A stretch of 64,000 nt of DNA, taken from contig DASUUK010000024.1 in assembly GCA_036374135.1 (NCBI GenBank), forward strand, positions 172,039-236,038, given 5' to 3'. Below, in pieces: positions 55,847 through 64,000 of the stretch. Source of the DNA: Euzebyales bacterium. Lineage in GTDB: Bacteria > Actinomycetota > Nitriliruptoria > Euzebyales > JAHELV01. Numbering within the stretch: the first letter of the stretch is position 1; the number at the start of each line of letters is the position of its first letter. The notes under the pieces are model-generated. The model was not told where the DNA came from. It saw only the letters and a list, made by a program, of their open reading frames with translations, and did no database searches. The position numbers and the translations under genes are program-made.

Positions 55847-57409
55847 TCAGGTGTGGGGTGACATGCCGAGCACCTTGTCGGCGCGGATCCCACCGAGGTG
55901 GCGGGCGAACATGCGCTGGTAGACGGCCTCCTCCGCTGACCGCGGCGTCGGCAGGCCCTCGTGTCGGGCCGCCTGCTCGTCCGCGTCGGCGTCGTCGAGG
56001 CGTGCCGAGATGGCGGCGCCGAGCGCGTCGGCGGCGCCGCTGCCATCGCCGAACTGGGCCTTGCGGCGCCAGAGGATGTCATCGGGCAACCACTCCGCGA
56101 AGGCCTCGCGGAGCAGGCGCTTCTCCTGACCGTGTTCACCGGGCAGCTTCCAGGTGACCGGGACGCGGGCCGCGACTGCGATCACGTCGAGATCCAGGAA
56201 CGGCACGCGCGCCTCCAGCCCGTGGGCCATCGACGTCCGGTCGGCACGCTGCAGGTTGAGGTTGTGCAGACCGCGGACGCTGCGGAGCAGTTCTGCTTCG
56301 AGGTCCTCCGGCTGCACGTCCCGAAGGTAGTCGTAGCCGGCGAACAGCTCGTCGGCGCCCTCCCCCGTGAGCACCACCTTGACGTGCCGGGCGGCGAGCT
56401 CGGCCACGAGGTGGTTGGGTACCGCGCTGCGCACCAGGGCGGGGTCGAAGTGCTCGATGACCCGGACCGCGTCGTCGAGCACGTTGTATGCCTCCTCGGC
56501 CGTGTAGATGCGCTCGTGGTGGTCGAGATCGAGCGCCTCGGCCACGACGCGGGCGGCCTCAAGGTCGGGGCTGCCCTCGACGCCGACGGCGAACGACTGG
56601 AGGCGCATGCCCCGCCGGGCGGCGTCGCGCGCCGCGACCGCCGCCACGATCGATGAGTCCAGGCCACCCGACAGCAGCACGCCCACCTCGACGTCGGCCA
56701 TCATCCGGTCCTCGACCGCCCGGATGACGACATCGCGGATCGCGTCGCGGGCCTCGTCACGCGTCTCGAACGGGCGCCCTCTCGCCGACAGGTCGGCGAA
56801 CGGGTGCAGGCCGTCGCTGCGCGTCCACCAGTGCCCCGGCGGGAACGCCTCGATCAGCGGCCGGACCTCCTCGGGGAAGGCCCGCAGCTCCGATGCGAAG
56901 ATCGTGCGCCCCTCCTCGCGCGCCCAGTACAGCGGCTTGATGCCCAACGGGTCGCGCGCCGCCAGCAGGGTGCCGTCCTCGGCGGCAACCGCGAACGCGA
57001 ACATCCCGCGGAGGCGGTCGATGGCCTGGGGACCCCACGCCACGACGGCCCGCAGCGCGGTCTCGTTGTCCGACGACGTGGCGAACCGGTCGGGACCGAG
57101 CTCGGCCCGGAGCGCGGCGTGGTTGTAGATCTCGCCGTTGCCGACCAGCACGTTGCCGCGTTCGTCGATCAGCGGCTGGGTGCCGCCCTCGACATCGATG
57201 ATCGCGAGCCGCCGGTGGCCCAGCCACGTGGGTCCGACGCGACGGCTGCCGCTGCCGTCCGGCCCGCGATGGCTGATGCGCTCGAGCATCCGCGTCGCCT
57301 CGCCGTCGTCGCCGCCTCCGACGCCACCCGGTTCGGCAGCGTGTGCGGAAGGCGGCGCGCCCTCCACCTGCTGGTCCGACACGTCATGGGTCACCACGAT
57401 CCCACACAC
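55847..57409 (-). CDS. asnB: Asparagine synthase (glutamine-hydrolysing)
   Basis: 520 aa. Cys2 at the mature N-terminus (MCGIVVTHD) is the glutaminase nucleophile, and RISHRGPDGSG, HRRLAIIDVEGGTQPL and GNGEIYNH belong to the glutaminase domain. The synthetase domain has the PP-loop VLLSGGLDSSIVAAV and LTGEGADELFAGYDY. An insertion of about 20 Gly/Ala/Glu residues follows the first strand. It converts aspartate and glutamine to asparagine. It is monocistronic and ends at the shared hairpin. Confidence 0.95.
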   Translation of the reverse strand: MCGIVVTHDVSDQQVEGAPPSAHAAEPGGVGGGDDGEATRMLERISHRGPDGSGSRRVGPTWLGHRRLAIIDVEGGTQPLIDERGNVLVGNGEIYNHAALRAELGPDRFATSSDNETALRAVVAWGPQAIDRLRGMFAFAVAAEDGTLLAARDPLGIKPLYWAREEGRTIFASELRAFPEEVRPLIEAFPPGHWWTRSDGLHPFADLSARGRPFETRDEARDAIRDVVIRAVEDRMMADVEVGVLLSGGLDSSIVAAVAARDAARRGMRLQSFAVGVEGSPDLEAARVVAEALDLDHHERIYTAEEAYNVLDDAVRVIEHFDPALVRSAVPNHLVAELAARHVKVVLTGEGADELFAGYDYLRDVQPEDLEAELLRSVRGLHNLNLQRADRTSMAHGLEARVPFLDLDVIAVAARVPVTWKLPGEHGQEKRLLREAFAEWLPDDILWRRKAQFGDGSGAADALGAAISARLDDADADEQAARHEGLPTPRSAEEAVYQRMFARHLGGIRADKVLGMSPHT

Positions 57410-57487
57410 AACCGCTCCGTCCGGTGAGGATGGTCGACGTCACGAGTCCTACCAGCACGCCGACCGATCGGCAGCGACCGCCGCCGC

Positions 57488-58702
57488 TCAGGCGGCCTGC
57501 TGCCGTGGCAGGACGACTTCGGTGAACACCAACTGGATGGCCGCCGCCGTGGGCACGGCCAGTAGCGCGCCGACGACGCCGAGCAGAGCTCCACCGATCA
57601 GGATGGCCACGATCGTCGCGGCGGGCGACACGTCGATGGCGTGCCGCATGACCTTGGGCACCAGCACGAAGTTCTCGAACTGCTGGTAGATGATGAAGAA
57701 GGCGATCGCGGCGACGCCCGCGCCGGCTGACACTGTGAAGGCCATCGCCGACGACACGACGGCGCCGATGGTCGCGCCGACCAGTGGCACGACGTCCATG
57801 AGCGCGACGAACAGTCCCAGCGCGATCGGGTAGGGCACATCCAGCCACCACAGCACGACGGTCGCGGCGACGCCCGCCACCGCCGACGTCGCGAGGTTGC
57901 CGAGGACGTATCGACCGATGCGGTCGAGGATCTCGTCGGTCAACAGCGTGACCCGCGCCCGGCGCGAGTTGGGCACCAGGCGGTACGCAGCCGACTTGAT
58001 GCCCCGGTAGGCGGCCAGGAAGTACAAGGTCAGCACCAGCGCCGTGACCACGCCGAAGACGGCCTTCGCGACGCCCATCGCCAGCCCGAGGACCCGCGCC
58101 GGTGGCTGCTCCTCGAGCACCGCGGCACCGCTGGTCTCGTCCGTGACATCCTCGACGCGCTCCAGCAACCCGACCCGCGCGTCGATGTCGCGGAGCACGG
58201 CGTTGCGTTCGACGCCTTCGCGCAGGTACTGCGGCACCTGTTCGCGCAGCGCGGTGCCCTGGTTCACCAGCGGCGGGAGCCCCGCGATGAGTGTGGTGGC
58301 GATGAGCAGCAGCACGCCGATGATCACCGTCGCAGGTGCGAGCACCGGGCCGAAGCCGTGATGACGCAGGTACTCGACCGCGGGCGACAGCCCGATGGCG
58401 AGAAAGAGCGCCACGACGAGGATGAGCACGACATCGCGGACCAGGAACACCGTCCAGCCCAGCGCGCCCACGATCAGGACGCCGAGTGCCGCCTGCACCG
58501 CGGTGTGGAACGCCGACTGCTTGAGGATCGGGTCGCCGGGGGCCCCGTAGGGCTGGGACTTGGTCGCGCCGGCGCGAAGCCTGCGGATCTCGTGGTCCAG
58601 GCGCGGGTCCTCGGGATCGATCCCGTGCTCGCGCAGCAGTTCCTCTTCGCGCTGCTGCGCGTCGCGATCGTCCGATGGGGTGTCGGCCAGCTGGTCAGTC
58701 AT
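57488..58702 (-). CDS. AI-2E family transporter
   Basis: 404 aa from ATG 58702. A hydrophilic N-terminus of about 60 residues is followed by eight predicted membrane helices in the order of the AI-2E/PerM family (VVLILVVALFLAIGLSPAVE; YPIALGLFVALMDVVPLVGA; ILIGGALLGVVGALLAVPTA). The PLVG..G helix and AVPTAAAIQLVF end are family hallmarks. Few members transport AI-2; most are of unknown substrate, some are ion antiporters. It appears to be alone. Confidence 0.88.
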   Translation of the reverse strand: MTDQLADTPSDDRDAQQREEELLREHGIDPEDPRLDHEIRRLRAGATKSQPYGAPGDPILKQSAFHTAVQAALGVLIVGALGWTVFLVRDVVLILVVALFLAIGLSPAVEYLRHHGFGPVLAPATVIIGVLLLIATTLIAGLPPLVNQGTALREQVPQYLREGVERNAVLRDIDARVGLLERVEDVTDETSGAAVLEEQPPARVLGLAMGVAKAVFGVVTALVLTLYFLAAYRGIKSAAYRLVPNSRRARVTLLTDEILDRIGRYVLGNLATSAVAGVAATVVLWWLDVPYPIALGLFVALMDVVPLVGATIGAVVSSAMAFTVSAGAGVAAIAFFIIYQQFENFVLVPKVMRHAIDVSPAATIVAILIGGALLGVVGALLAVPTAAAIQLVFTEVVLPRQQAA

Positions 58703-58994
58703 TCGTGCCCACGTCCCGTCCGGTGCAGCGGGTCGCCCGACCACCGGCCGGGTCCGGGACTGGTGGTAGCTGGCGCGACCATTCCCTTCCCCGACGCCGA
58801 CCATGCCCGCCACCTGTACGACCGTCCGCCGACCGGGAACGGATCGTGGGACTCCGAGGAGCGGCGCTGGACGACGACGGCGCCGGCATGTCTACTACAG
58901 ATGTGGTTTTCCGGCGCTGCGCGGCGTGCGCGGCGATCGGCCACCCGTGGGCTCCGCGACATCGTCCGCACCCGGCGCATGCACGGACCGCACT

Positions 58995-59008
58995 TGACCG
59001 ACCGGTCA
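58995..59008. promoter_or_regulatory. Operator overlapping the liv-operon promoter
   Basis: TGACCG-N2-CGGTCA is a perfect inverted repeat. It overlaps a good sigma70-type promoter, TTGACC (58994-58999), 17 bases, TACGGT (59017-59022). Binding would block polymerase. The ACCG-N2-CGGT core matches the site before the beta-oxidation operon at 12307. The ATG of the binding-protein gene is at 59067. The rest of 58703-59066 holds no gene that I recognise. Confidence 0.55.
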
Positions 59009-59066
59009 GTCTGCCCTACGGTACGGCCGGCCGGGGCCGAGGACTTTGAGACGAGGGAGACCCCGT

Positions 59067-60389
59067 ATGCGTGCACGTCCACCACGTTGGTACCCGTTCA
59101 CGGCCGATCGGGCGGGCGCCGTCCCTCGGCTCGCAGTGCTCGCCGTGACCCTGCTGCTGCTCGCCGGATGCGGGGGTGCGGCCGAGAGCGACGGTGAGGC
59201 CGCCGACGCCGGCGGTGAGGACACAGAGGCCGCGGCGGGCGAGACGTCCGAAGCGGCCGACGACGGCGCCGCCGCCGACGGCGAGCCGATCCGCATCGGG
59301 ACGCTCACCGCGCTCAGTGGACCGTTCGCTCCCTGGGGCGTCAACGTCACCAACGGCATGCAGATGGCCGTCGCGGAGATCAACGAGGCCGGTGGCGTGG
59401 ACGGACGACCGTTGGAGCTCGTCGAGCGTGACACGGCGAGTGATCCGCAGGAGGGTGTCACCGCATTCCGCGGAATGATCGATCAGGACGGCGTGATCGC
59501 CGCCGGTGGCGTGATCTCCAGCGATGTCGGCCTCGCGACCGCGCGCATCGCCGAGCAGAGCGAGGTCCCGCTGTTCCTCGTGAAGGCGGGCTCCGGTGCG
59601 ATCCTGACGTCCGACAGCCGCTACACGTTCCGCACGTGCCTGCCGGCGGCGCCGATGACCATGGGTCCGGTCGCCGACTACCTGGAGCAGGAGGGTCTCA
59701 CGAGGGCGGGGGCCATCATCGCCGACTACGAATGGGGTCGCGCGATCGAGTCGGCGTTCGACGCGACGCTGGGCGAGGCGGGCATCGAGACCCAGGTCGA
59801 GGTCGCGCCGGTGACCGACACCGACTTCACGAGCTACCTGCGGTCACTGCAGGGCTTCGAGCCCGACGTGATCGTCGCGACCGGGCATCCGCCGGGTTCG
59901 GGCGCGATCACGAGCCAGTCCGCCGAGCTGGGCCTCGACACGCTGGTGACCGGGCCGTGGACCGTGCTGTCCAGCGTGATGGAGGGCGTCGGCGACGCCG
60001 CGTTCGACCGCTTTGTCGACTTCGACTGCGCCGACTACTCCGACAGCGAGTACCAGGAGCTGGCCGCCCGCTACAACGAGCAGTTCGACGCGTTCATGGA
60101 GGACGACGCGGTCGCCGCCTACGGCATCGTCACGATGCTGGCCGAGGCCGTCGGTGAGGTCGGCGACGACCCTGCCGCGATCGCCGAGTACCTGCACGGC
60201 GCGGAGTTCGACCTGCCCGGGTATCCGTCGACCCTCAGCTGGACCGAGTGGGGTGAGCTGGCGAACTCGACGCCCGTCGTGTCTGTCATCCGCGAGGAGG
60301 AGCCGCCCGAGGGCGTGAACCCGGACGCGAACTGGTACCCCGAGGTGCTGCTGGTGGCCGACCCGCTCGAGCCGTACCAGCCCGAGTAA
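59067..60389 (+). CDS. livK: Branched-chain-amino-acid-type ABC transporter binding lipoprotein
   Basis: 440 aa from ATG 59067. A lipobox (LLLLAGCGG) follows a basic lead, then an acidic Ala/Glu linker. The mature part is a Peripla_BP_6/LivK-like protein: IRIGTLTALSGPFAPWGVNV, NGMQMAVAEINEAGGVDGRP, LELVERDTASDPQEGVTAF, VPLFLVKAGSGAIL and LRSLQGFEPDVIVATGHPPG. It is the first gene of a five-gene operon. Substrates of this family include amino acids, urea, amides and short acids, so the symbol marks the type only. Confidence 0.9.
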   Translation: MRARPPRWYPFTADRAGAVPRLAVLAVTLLLLAGCGGAAESDGEAADAGGEDTEAAAGETSEAADDGAAADGEPIRIGTLTALSGPFAPWGVNVTNGMQMAVAEINEAGGVDGRPLELVERDTASDPQEGVTAFRGMIDQDGVIAAGGVISSDVGLATARIAEQSEVPLFLVKAGSGAILTSDSRYTFRTCLPAAPMTMGPVADYLEQEGLTRAGAIIADYEWGRAIESAFDATLGEAGIETQVEVAPVTDTDFTSYLRSLQGFEPDVIVATGHPPGSGAITSQSAELGLDTLVTGPWTVLSSVMEGVGDAAFDRFVDFDCADYSDSEYQELAARYNEQFDAFMEDDAVAAYGIVTMLAEAVGEVGDDPAAIAEYLHGAEFDLPGYPSTLSWTEWGELANSTPVVSVIREEEPPEGVNPDANWYPEVLLVADPLEPYQPE

Positions 60390-60401
60390 CACAACCATTG
60401 G

Positions 60402-61230
<829 letters not shown>

Positions 61231-61244
<14 letters not shown>

Positions 61245-61929
61245 AAGGTTGGCCGCGGGCTACGGCGAGAGCGTCGCGGTGTCCGACGTGGACCTCCACG
61301 TCGATGACGGCGAGGCCGTCGCGGTCATCGGCTCGAACGGGGCGGGCAAGACCACCCTGCTGCGGGCGATTTGCGGGCTGCTGCCGACGCGTGAGGGTCG
61401 GGTGATCTATGACGGCGAATCGCTGACGGGCACGCCCGCACACCGCGTCGCCAGGCGCGGCGTGGCCTATGTGCCCGCCGAGCGCCACCTGTTCGGTGGG
61501 ATGTCGGTGCGCGAGAACCTGGAGCTCGGCGCATATCCCGGGCGGCCTGACCCCGAACGGCTGGACCTCGTGTTCGAGCTGTTCCCTCGGCTGTCGGATC
61601 GGATCGCGCAGCACGCCGGCACCATGAGCGGCGGCGAGCAGCAGATGCTGGCCGTCGGACGTGCACTGATGTCCCGGCCGCGCCTGCTGATCCTCGACGA
61701 ACCGACGACCGGGCTCGCTCCGGTGCTGGCCGAGGAGGCGTATGCGTCGCTGAAGGTGCTGCGCGGCGGCGGCCTGACCGTCCTGGTCGCCGAGCAGCAG
61801 GTCCCGCTCGCGCTCGATCTTGCCGATCGCGGCTACGTGATCGAGGACGGAGCCATCCAGTTGGAGGGGCCGGCGTCCGCGTTGCAGGGCAACGCCGAGG
61901 TCCGTCGCGCCTACCTGGGGATCGCCTGA
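61231..61929 (+). CDS. livF: Branched-chain-type ABC transporter ATPase LivF
   Basis: 232 aa from ATG 61231, inside the end of livG. Walker A is GSNGAGKTTLLRAICG, the signature is MSGGEQQMLAVGRALM, and Walker B is LLILDEPTTGLAPVL, with VLVAEQQVPLAL in place of the H-loop (LivF proteins normally have Q here). It forms the heterodimeric motor with LivG. The stop overlaps the livH ATG (TGATG). Confidence 0.93.
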
Positions 61930-62783
61930 TGGCTGTCCTGCTCGACGGCATCACCTACGGCCTGCAGCTCGCGCTCCTGGCCGTCGGGCTGACGATGATC
62001 TACGGCCTTGGCGGCGTGCTCAACCTGGCGCACGGGCAGTTCGCGGTCGTCACCGGGATCTCGGCGGCTGTGCTGCTCGATCGGGGTCTCGGCCTGCCGC
62101 TCGCGCTGGTCGGCGGCGTAGCGCTCGCGGCGCTGCTCGCCCTGCTGACCGACGCCACGATCATGCGCGCCGTCTACCGCCAGACCGGCGAGGCCCGCGT
62201 GCTGCTGAGCCTGCTGCTGACGATCGGGCTGGCGTTCGTGATCGACGGACTACTGATCTACAACTACCCCTTCACTCAGCTCAACGTGCGTGTGCCAGGT
62301 CCGGCGATCGACGTGCTGGGGGTGCCGATGCGGCGCGCCAGCCTTGCGGCGTCGGCACTGGCGCTGGTGGCGCTCGTCATGCTGATCGTGTTCCTGCGCT
62401 ACACGCGCCAGGGCAAGGCGGTCCGGTCGATCATCGAGGACGAGGAAGGCGCCCGCCTGTGCGGCATCGATCCGGGCCGTGTCCGCACGGCGGTGTTCGG
62501 GCTGAGCGGTGCGCTCGCCGGCCTGGCAGCGGTCGCCGAGGGCATGACGTCATCGGTCGGCGCGGCCGAGGGCACGGAGCTGACGATCCTGGCGTTGATC
62601 GTGACCGTCGTGGGCGGCCTGGGCAGCGTGGCTGGCGCGTTGCTGGCCGGATTGCTGCTGGGGGTCATCTATACCCTGAGTCAGGTCTACATCGGCGCAT
62701 ACGTGACGTTCATCATCCTGCTGCTGGCCGCCATGGTGACCATCCTCATCCGGCCGTCCGGTCTGCTGGGGCGTGGTGCGTGA
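61929..62783 (+). CDS. livH: Branched-chain-type ABC transporter permease LivH
   Basis: 284 aa with about eight membrane helices. GVLNLAHGQFAVVTGISAAV is the classical LivH NxxHG segment, and GKAVRSIIEDEEGARLCGID is the ATPase-contact loop. VTVVGGLGSVAGALLAGLLL and IRPSGLLGRGA complete the pattern. ATG overlaps the livF stop, and its own stop overlaps the livM ATG. Confidence 0.94.
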   Translation: MAVLLDGITYGLQLALLAVGLTMIYGLGGVLNLAHGQFAVVTGISAAVLLDRGLGLPLALVGGVALAALLALLTDATIMRAVYRQTGEARVLLSLLLTIGLAFVIDGLLIYNYPFTQLNVRVPGPAIDVLGVPMRRASLAASALALVALVMLIVFLRYTRQGKAVRSIIEDEEGARLCGIDPGRVRTAVFGLSGALAGLAAVAEGMTSSVGAAEGTELTILALIVTVVGGLGSVAGALLAGLLLGVIYTLSQVYIGAYVTFIILLLAAMVTILIRPSGLLGRGA

Positions 62784-63799
62784 TGGCGTCGAGCAGACTG
62801 CCCGTCGGCACGGCGGACGCCAGCACCGAGGTGGCCGCCGTCCACCACGTGCCTGCATGGCGCGCGTACCTGCCGGTGATCGGCGCGGCCGTCGTGCTGG
62901 CGATCGTGCCCCCGGTCATCGGCGAGTCGCGCTACCTGCTGGGCATCGCGGTGCTCGGACTGGCGTATGCGGGCTACGGCGTCGGGTTCAACATCATCTT
63001 CGGTAACACGAACCAGCTGTTCCTGTGCCTGGGCGCGCTCGCGGGGGTCGGGGCGTACGGCACCACCATCCTCGGCAACGAGCTCGGGCTGTCGATGTTC
63101 CTCGCGATCCCCGCGAGCGTGCTCGTCGCCGCCCTGCTGGGCGCCGCGTTCAGCTGGGTGTCCGTGCGCCGTCAGCTCGACGTGATCTTCGTCGGGATCG
63201 TCACGCTGACGTTCTCGCTGATGTTCCTGAACCTCCTGCTGGGCCAGCGGGAGGTGACCGGCGGTGAGACCGGCACCGTCGTGCTCTACGACACCGGCAT
63301 CGTCGGCGCGCGCGGTACCGCCTCGTACTACGTGTTCCTGGCGGTGCTGGTGGCCTACCTGACCGTGCACCGGTGGTTGCAGCGGTCACACATCGGATGG
63401 GCGTTCCGGGCACTGCGTGACGACGAGCTCGCCGCTGAGCTGGCGGGCGTCGATGTCGCCCGCTACAAGGTGCTGGCGGGCATGGTCGGCTCGGCGATGG
63501 TCGGCCTGATGGGGTCGCTGTACGCCAACTACGAGGGCTTCATCTCCCCCACGACGTTCCAGCTGGGCAACATCGACGTCCCGGTGCTGGTGATGCTGGC
63601 GTTCGGTGGCATCGGCACGCTGCTCGCACCGGTCGTCGGATCGGCGCTGTTCACGGTGGTCGACGAGCTGCTGCGACCATTCTCGCAGCTGCGCATCACG
63701 TTCTACGGCGTGATCCTGCTGGTGCTGTTCCTGGGATTCCGCCGCGGGCTGATCCCCACGGTCGGCGACCTGGTGCGCCGGCTGCGCCGCCGCGGCTGA
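62783..63799 (+). CDS. livM: Branched-chain-type ABC transporter permease LivM
   Basis: 338 aa from ATG 62783 (TGATG overlap with livH). About ten membrane helices; the loop SHIGWAFRALRDDELAAELA and AGMVGSAMVGLMGSLYANYE are LivM-like, as are LAFGGIGTLLAPVVGSALFT and LFLGFRRGLIPTVGDLVRRL. It is the last gene of the operon. A tandem repeat starts 33 bases after its stop. Confidence 0.94.
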   Translation: MASSRLPVGTADASTEVAAVHHVPAWRAYLPVIGAAVVLAIVPPVIGESRYLLGIAVLGLAYAGYGVGFNIIFGNTNQLFLCLGALAGVGAYGTTILGNELGLSMFLAIPASVLVAALLGAAFSWVSVRRQLDVIFVGIVTLTFSLMFLNLLLGQREVTGGETGTVVLYDTGIVGARGTASYYVFLAVLVAYLTVHRWLQRSHIGWAFRALRDDELAAELAGVDVARYKVLAGMVGSAMVGLMGSLYANYEGFISPTTFQLGNIDVPVLVMLAFGGIGTLLAPVVGSALFTVVDELLRPFSQLRITFYGVILLVLFLGFRRGLIPTVGDLVRRLRRRG

Positions 63800-63831
63800 C
63801 GGGGCGCCCCGAACAGCGCGCGCCCGGCGGT

Positions 63832-63990
63832 GCGAATCGGACACAAGAGACACCGCGGCCGGGACGCCTTTGGTCCCGGCGACGCGAATCGGACACGGGG
63901 GACACCGCGGCCGGGACGCCCTTGATCCCGGCGACGCGAATCGGACACGGGGGAACACCGCGGCCGGTGTCCGTGATGTCCGAATCGCGT
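63832..63990. repeat. 52-bp tandem repeat with hairpins, three copies
   Basis: GCGAATCGGACAC recurs at 63832, 63884 and 63936, a period of exactly 52 bases. Copies 1 and 2 continue with GACACCGCGGCCGGGA and a CCGGGA..TCCCGG hairpin. Copy 3 instead folds on itself: its right half (GTCCGAATCGCG, to 63990) is an imperfect complement of its left half. The unit shares CGAATCGGACACnGGGGACACCGC with the 19-bp hairpin at 55792. It directly follows the liv operon. It may end transcription or be a REP-like element, and may continue past the window. Confidence 0.85.
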
Positions 63991-64000
63991 CGCTCGGGCC

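Overview
The window is a high-GC stretch (GC-rich third codon positions, frequent GTG and TTG starts) from the chromosome of an actinobacterium. The actinobacterial signs are a DUF1707 protein, an ECF41 sigma factor, a transmembrane Hanks-type kinase, an F420/LLM-type oxidoreductase, an AcnA-type aconitase with the actinobacterial linker motif, and many small actinobacteria-specific proteins. No rRNA or tRNA gene, CRISPR array, phage or insertion sequence was recognised. A DmdA-like DMSP demethylase hints at a marine or saline habitat, and the set as a whole would fit a deep-branching actinobacterial class. That placement is an inference.

Layout. 1-7 kb: end of phosphoglucomutase, then a minus-strand sugar-uptake operon (binding lipoprotein, two permeases, secreted six-hairpin glycosidase) behind a DasR-like inverted repeat, and a decayed glycogen-debranching gene. 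7-12.3 kb: minus-strand beta-oxidation operon (thiolase, multifunctional enoyl-CoA hydratase/3-hydroxyacyl-CoA dehydrogenase, acyl-CoA dehydrogenase) behind a TACCG-N2-CGGTA repeat. 12.5 kb: a SelW/Rdx-family gene whose redox motif reads C-V-P-UGA, i.e. a likely selenoprotein that stop-codon-based gene calling would truncate. 13-19.4 kb: aconitase, a lone NuoF-like flavoprotein, and a citrate synthase fused to an N-terminal CBS pair. 19.4-26.2 kb: Ser/Thr kinase, YceI protein, sugar-nucleotide epimerase, DUF4349 lipoprotein, amidohydrolase and HMG-CoA lyase.

26.2-28.3 kb is a gene graveyard: two tiny ORFs with strong Shine-Dalgarno sites, then remnants of a ZIP transporter, a general-stress-type membrane protein and a short-chain dehydrogenase, all frameshifted or truncated. 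28.3-33.6 kb: CaiB-type CoA-transferase plus hydantoinase/oxoprolinase A and B. 33.8-41 kb: glucose-6-phosphate isomerase, a DICT-domain protein, a cysteine hydrolase with no usable start codon, DoxX and PPOX proteins, a zinc ribbon protein, a dihydrolipoyl-dehydrogenase-like flavoprotein and a sulfite-oxidase-type molybdoenzyme. 41.1-43.4 kb: a self-contained ECF41 module (epimerase, membrane protein, sigma factor) headed by a match to the ECF41 promoter.

43.5-49 kb: DmdA-like demethylase, methylmalonate-semialdehyde dehydrogenase, Gfo/Idh/MocA oxidoreductase and an FMN-dependent 2-hydroxyacid oxidase. 49-55.7 kb: small envelope-type proteins, a zinc-independent MDR reductase, an acyl-CoA synthetase and an LLM oxidoreductase. 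A 19-bp perfect hairpin separates these from minus-strand asparagine synthase and an AI-2E family transporter. 59-63.8 kb: a complete liv-type ABC operon (binding protein, LivG, LivF, LivH, LivM) behind a promoter overlapped by a TGACCG-N2-CGGTCA operator. The window closes with a 52-bp tandem repeat related to the 55.8-kb hairpin.

Together the genes describe a heterotroph living on sugars, fatty acids, branched-chain amino acids or related compounds, and possibly DMSP, with two TCA-cycle entry enzymes nearby.
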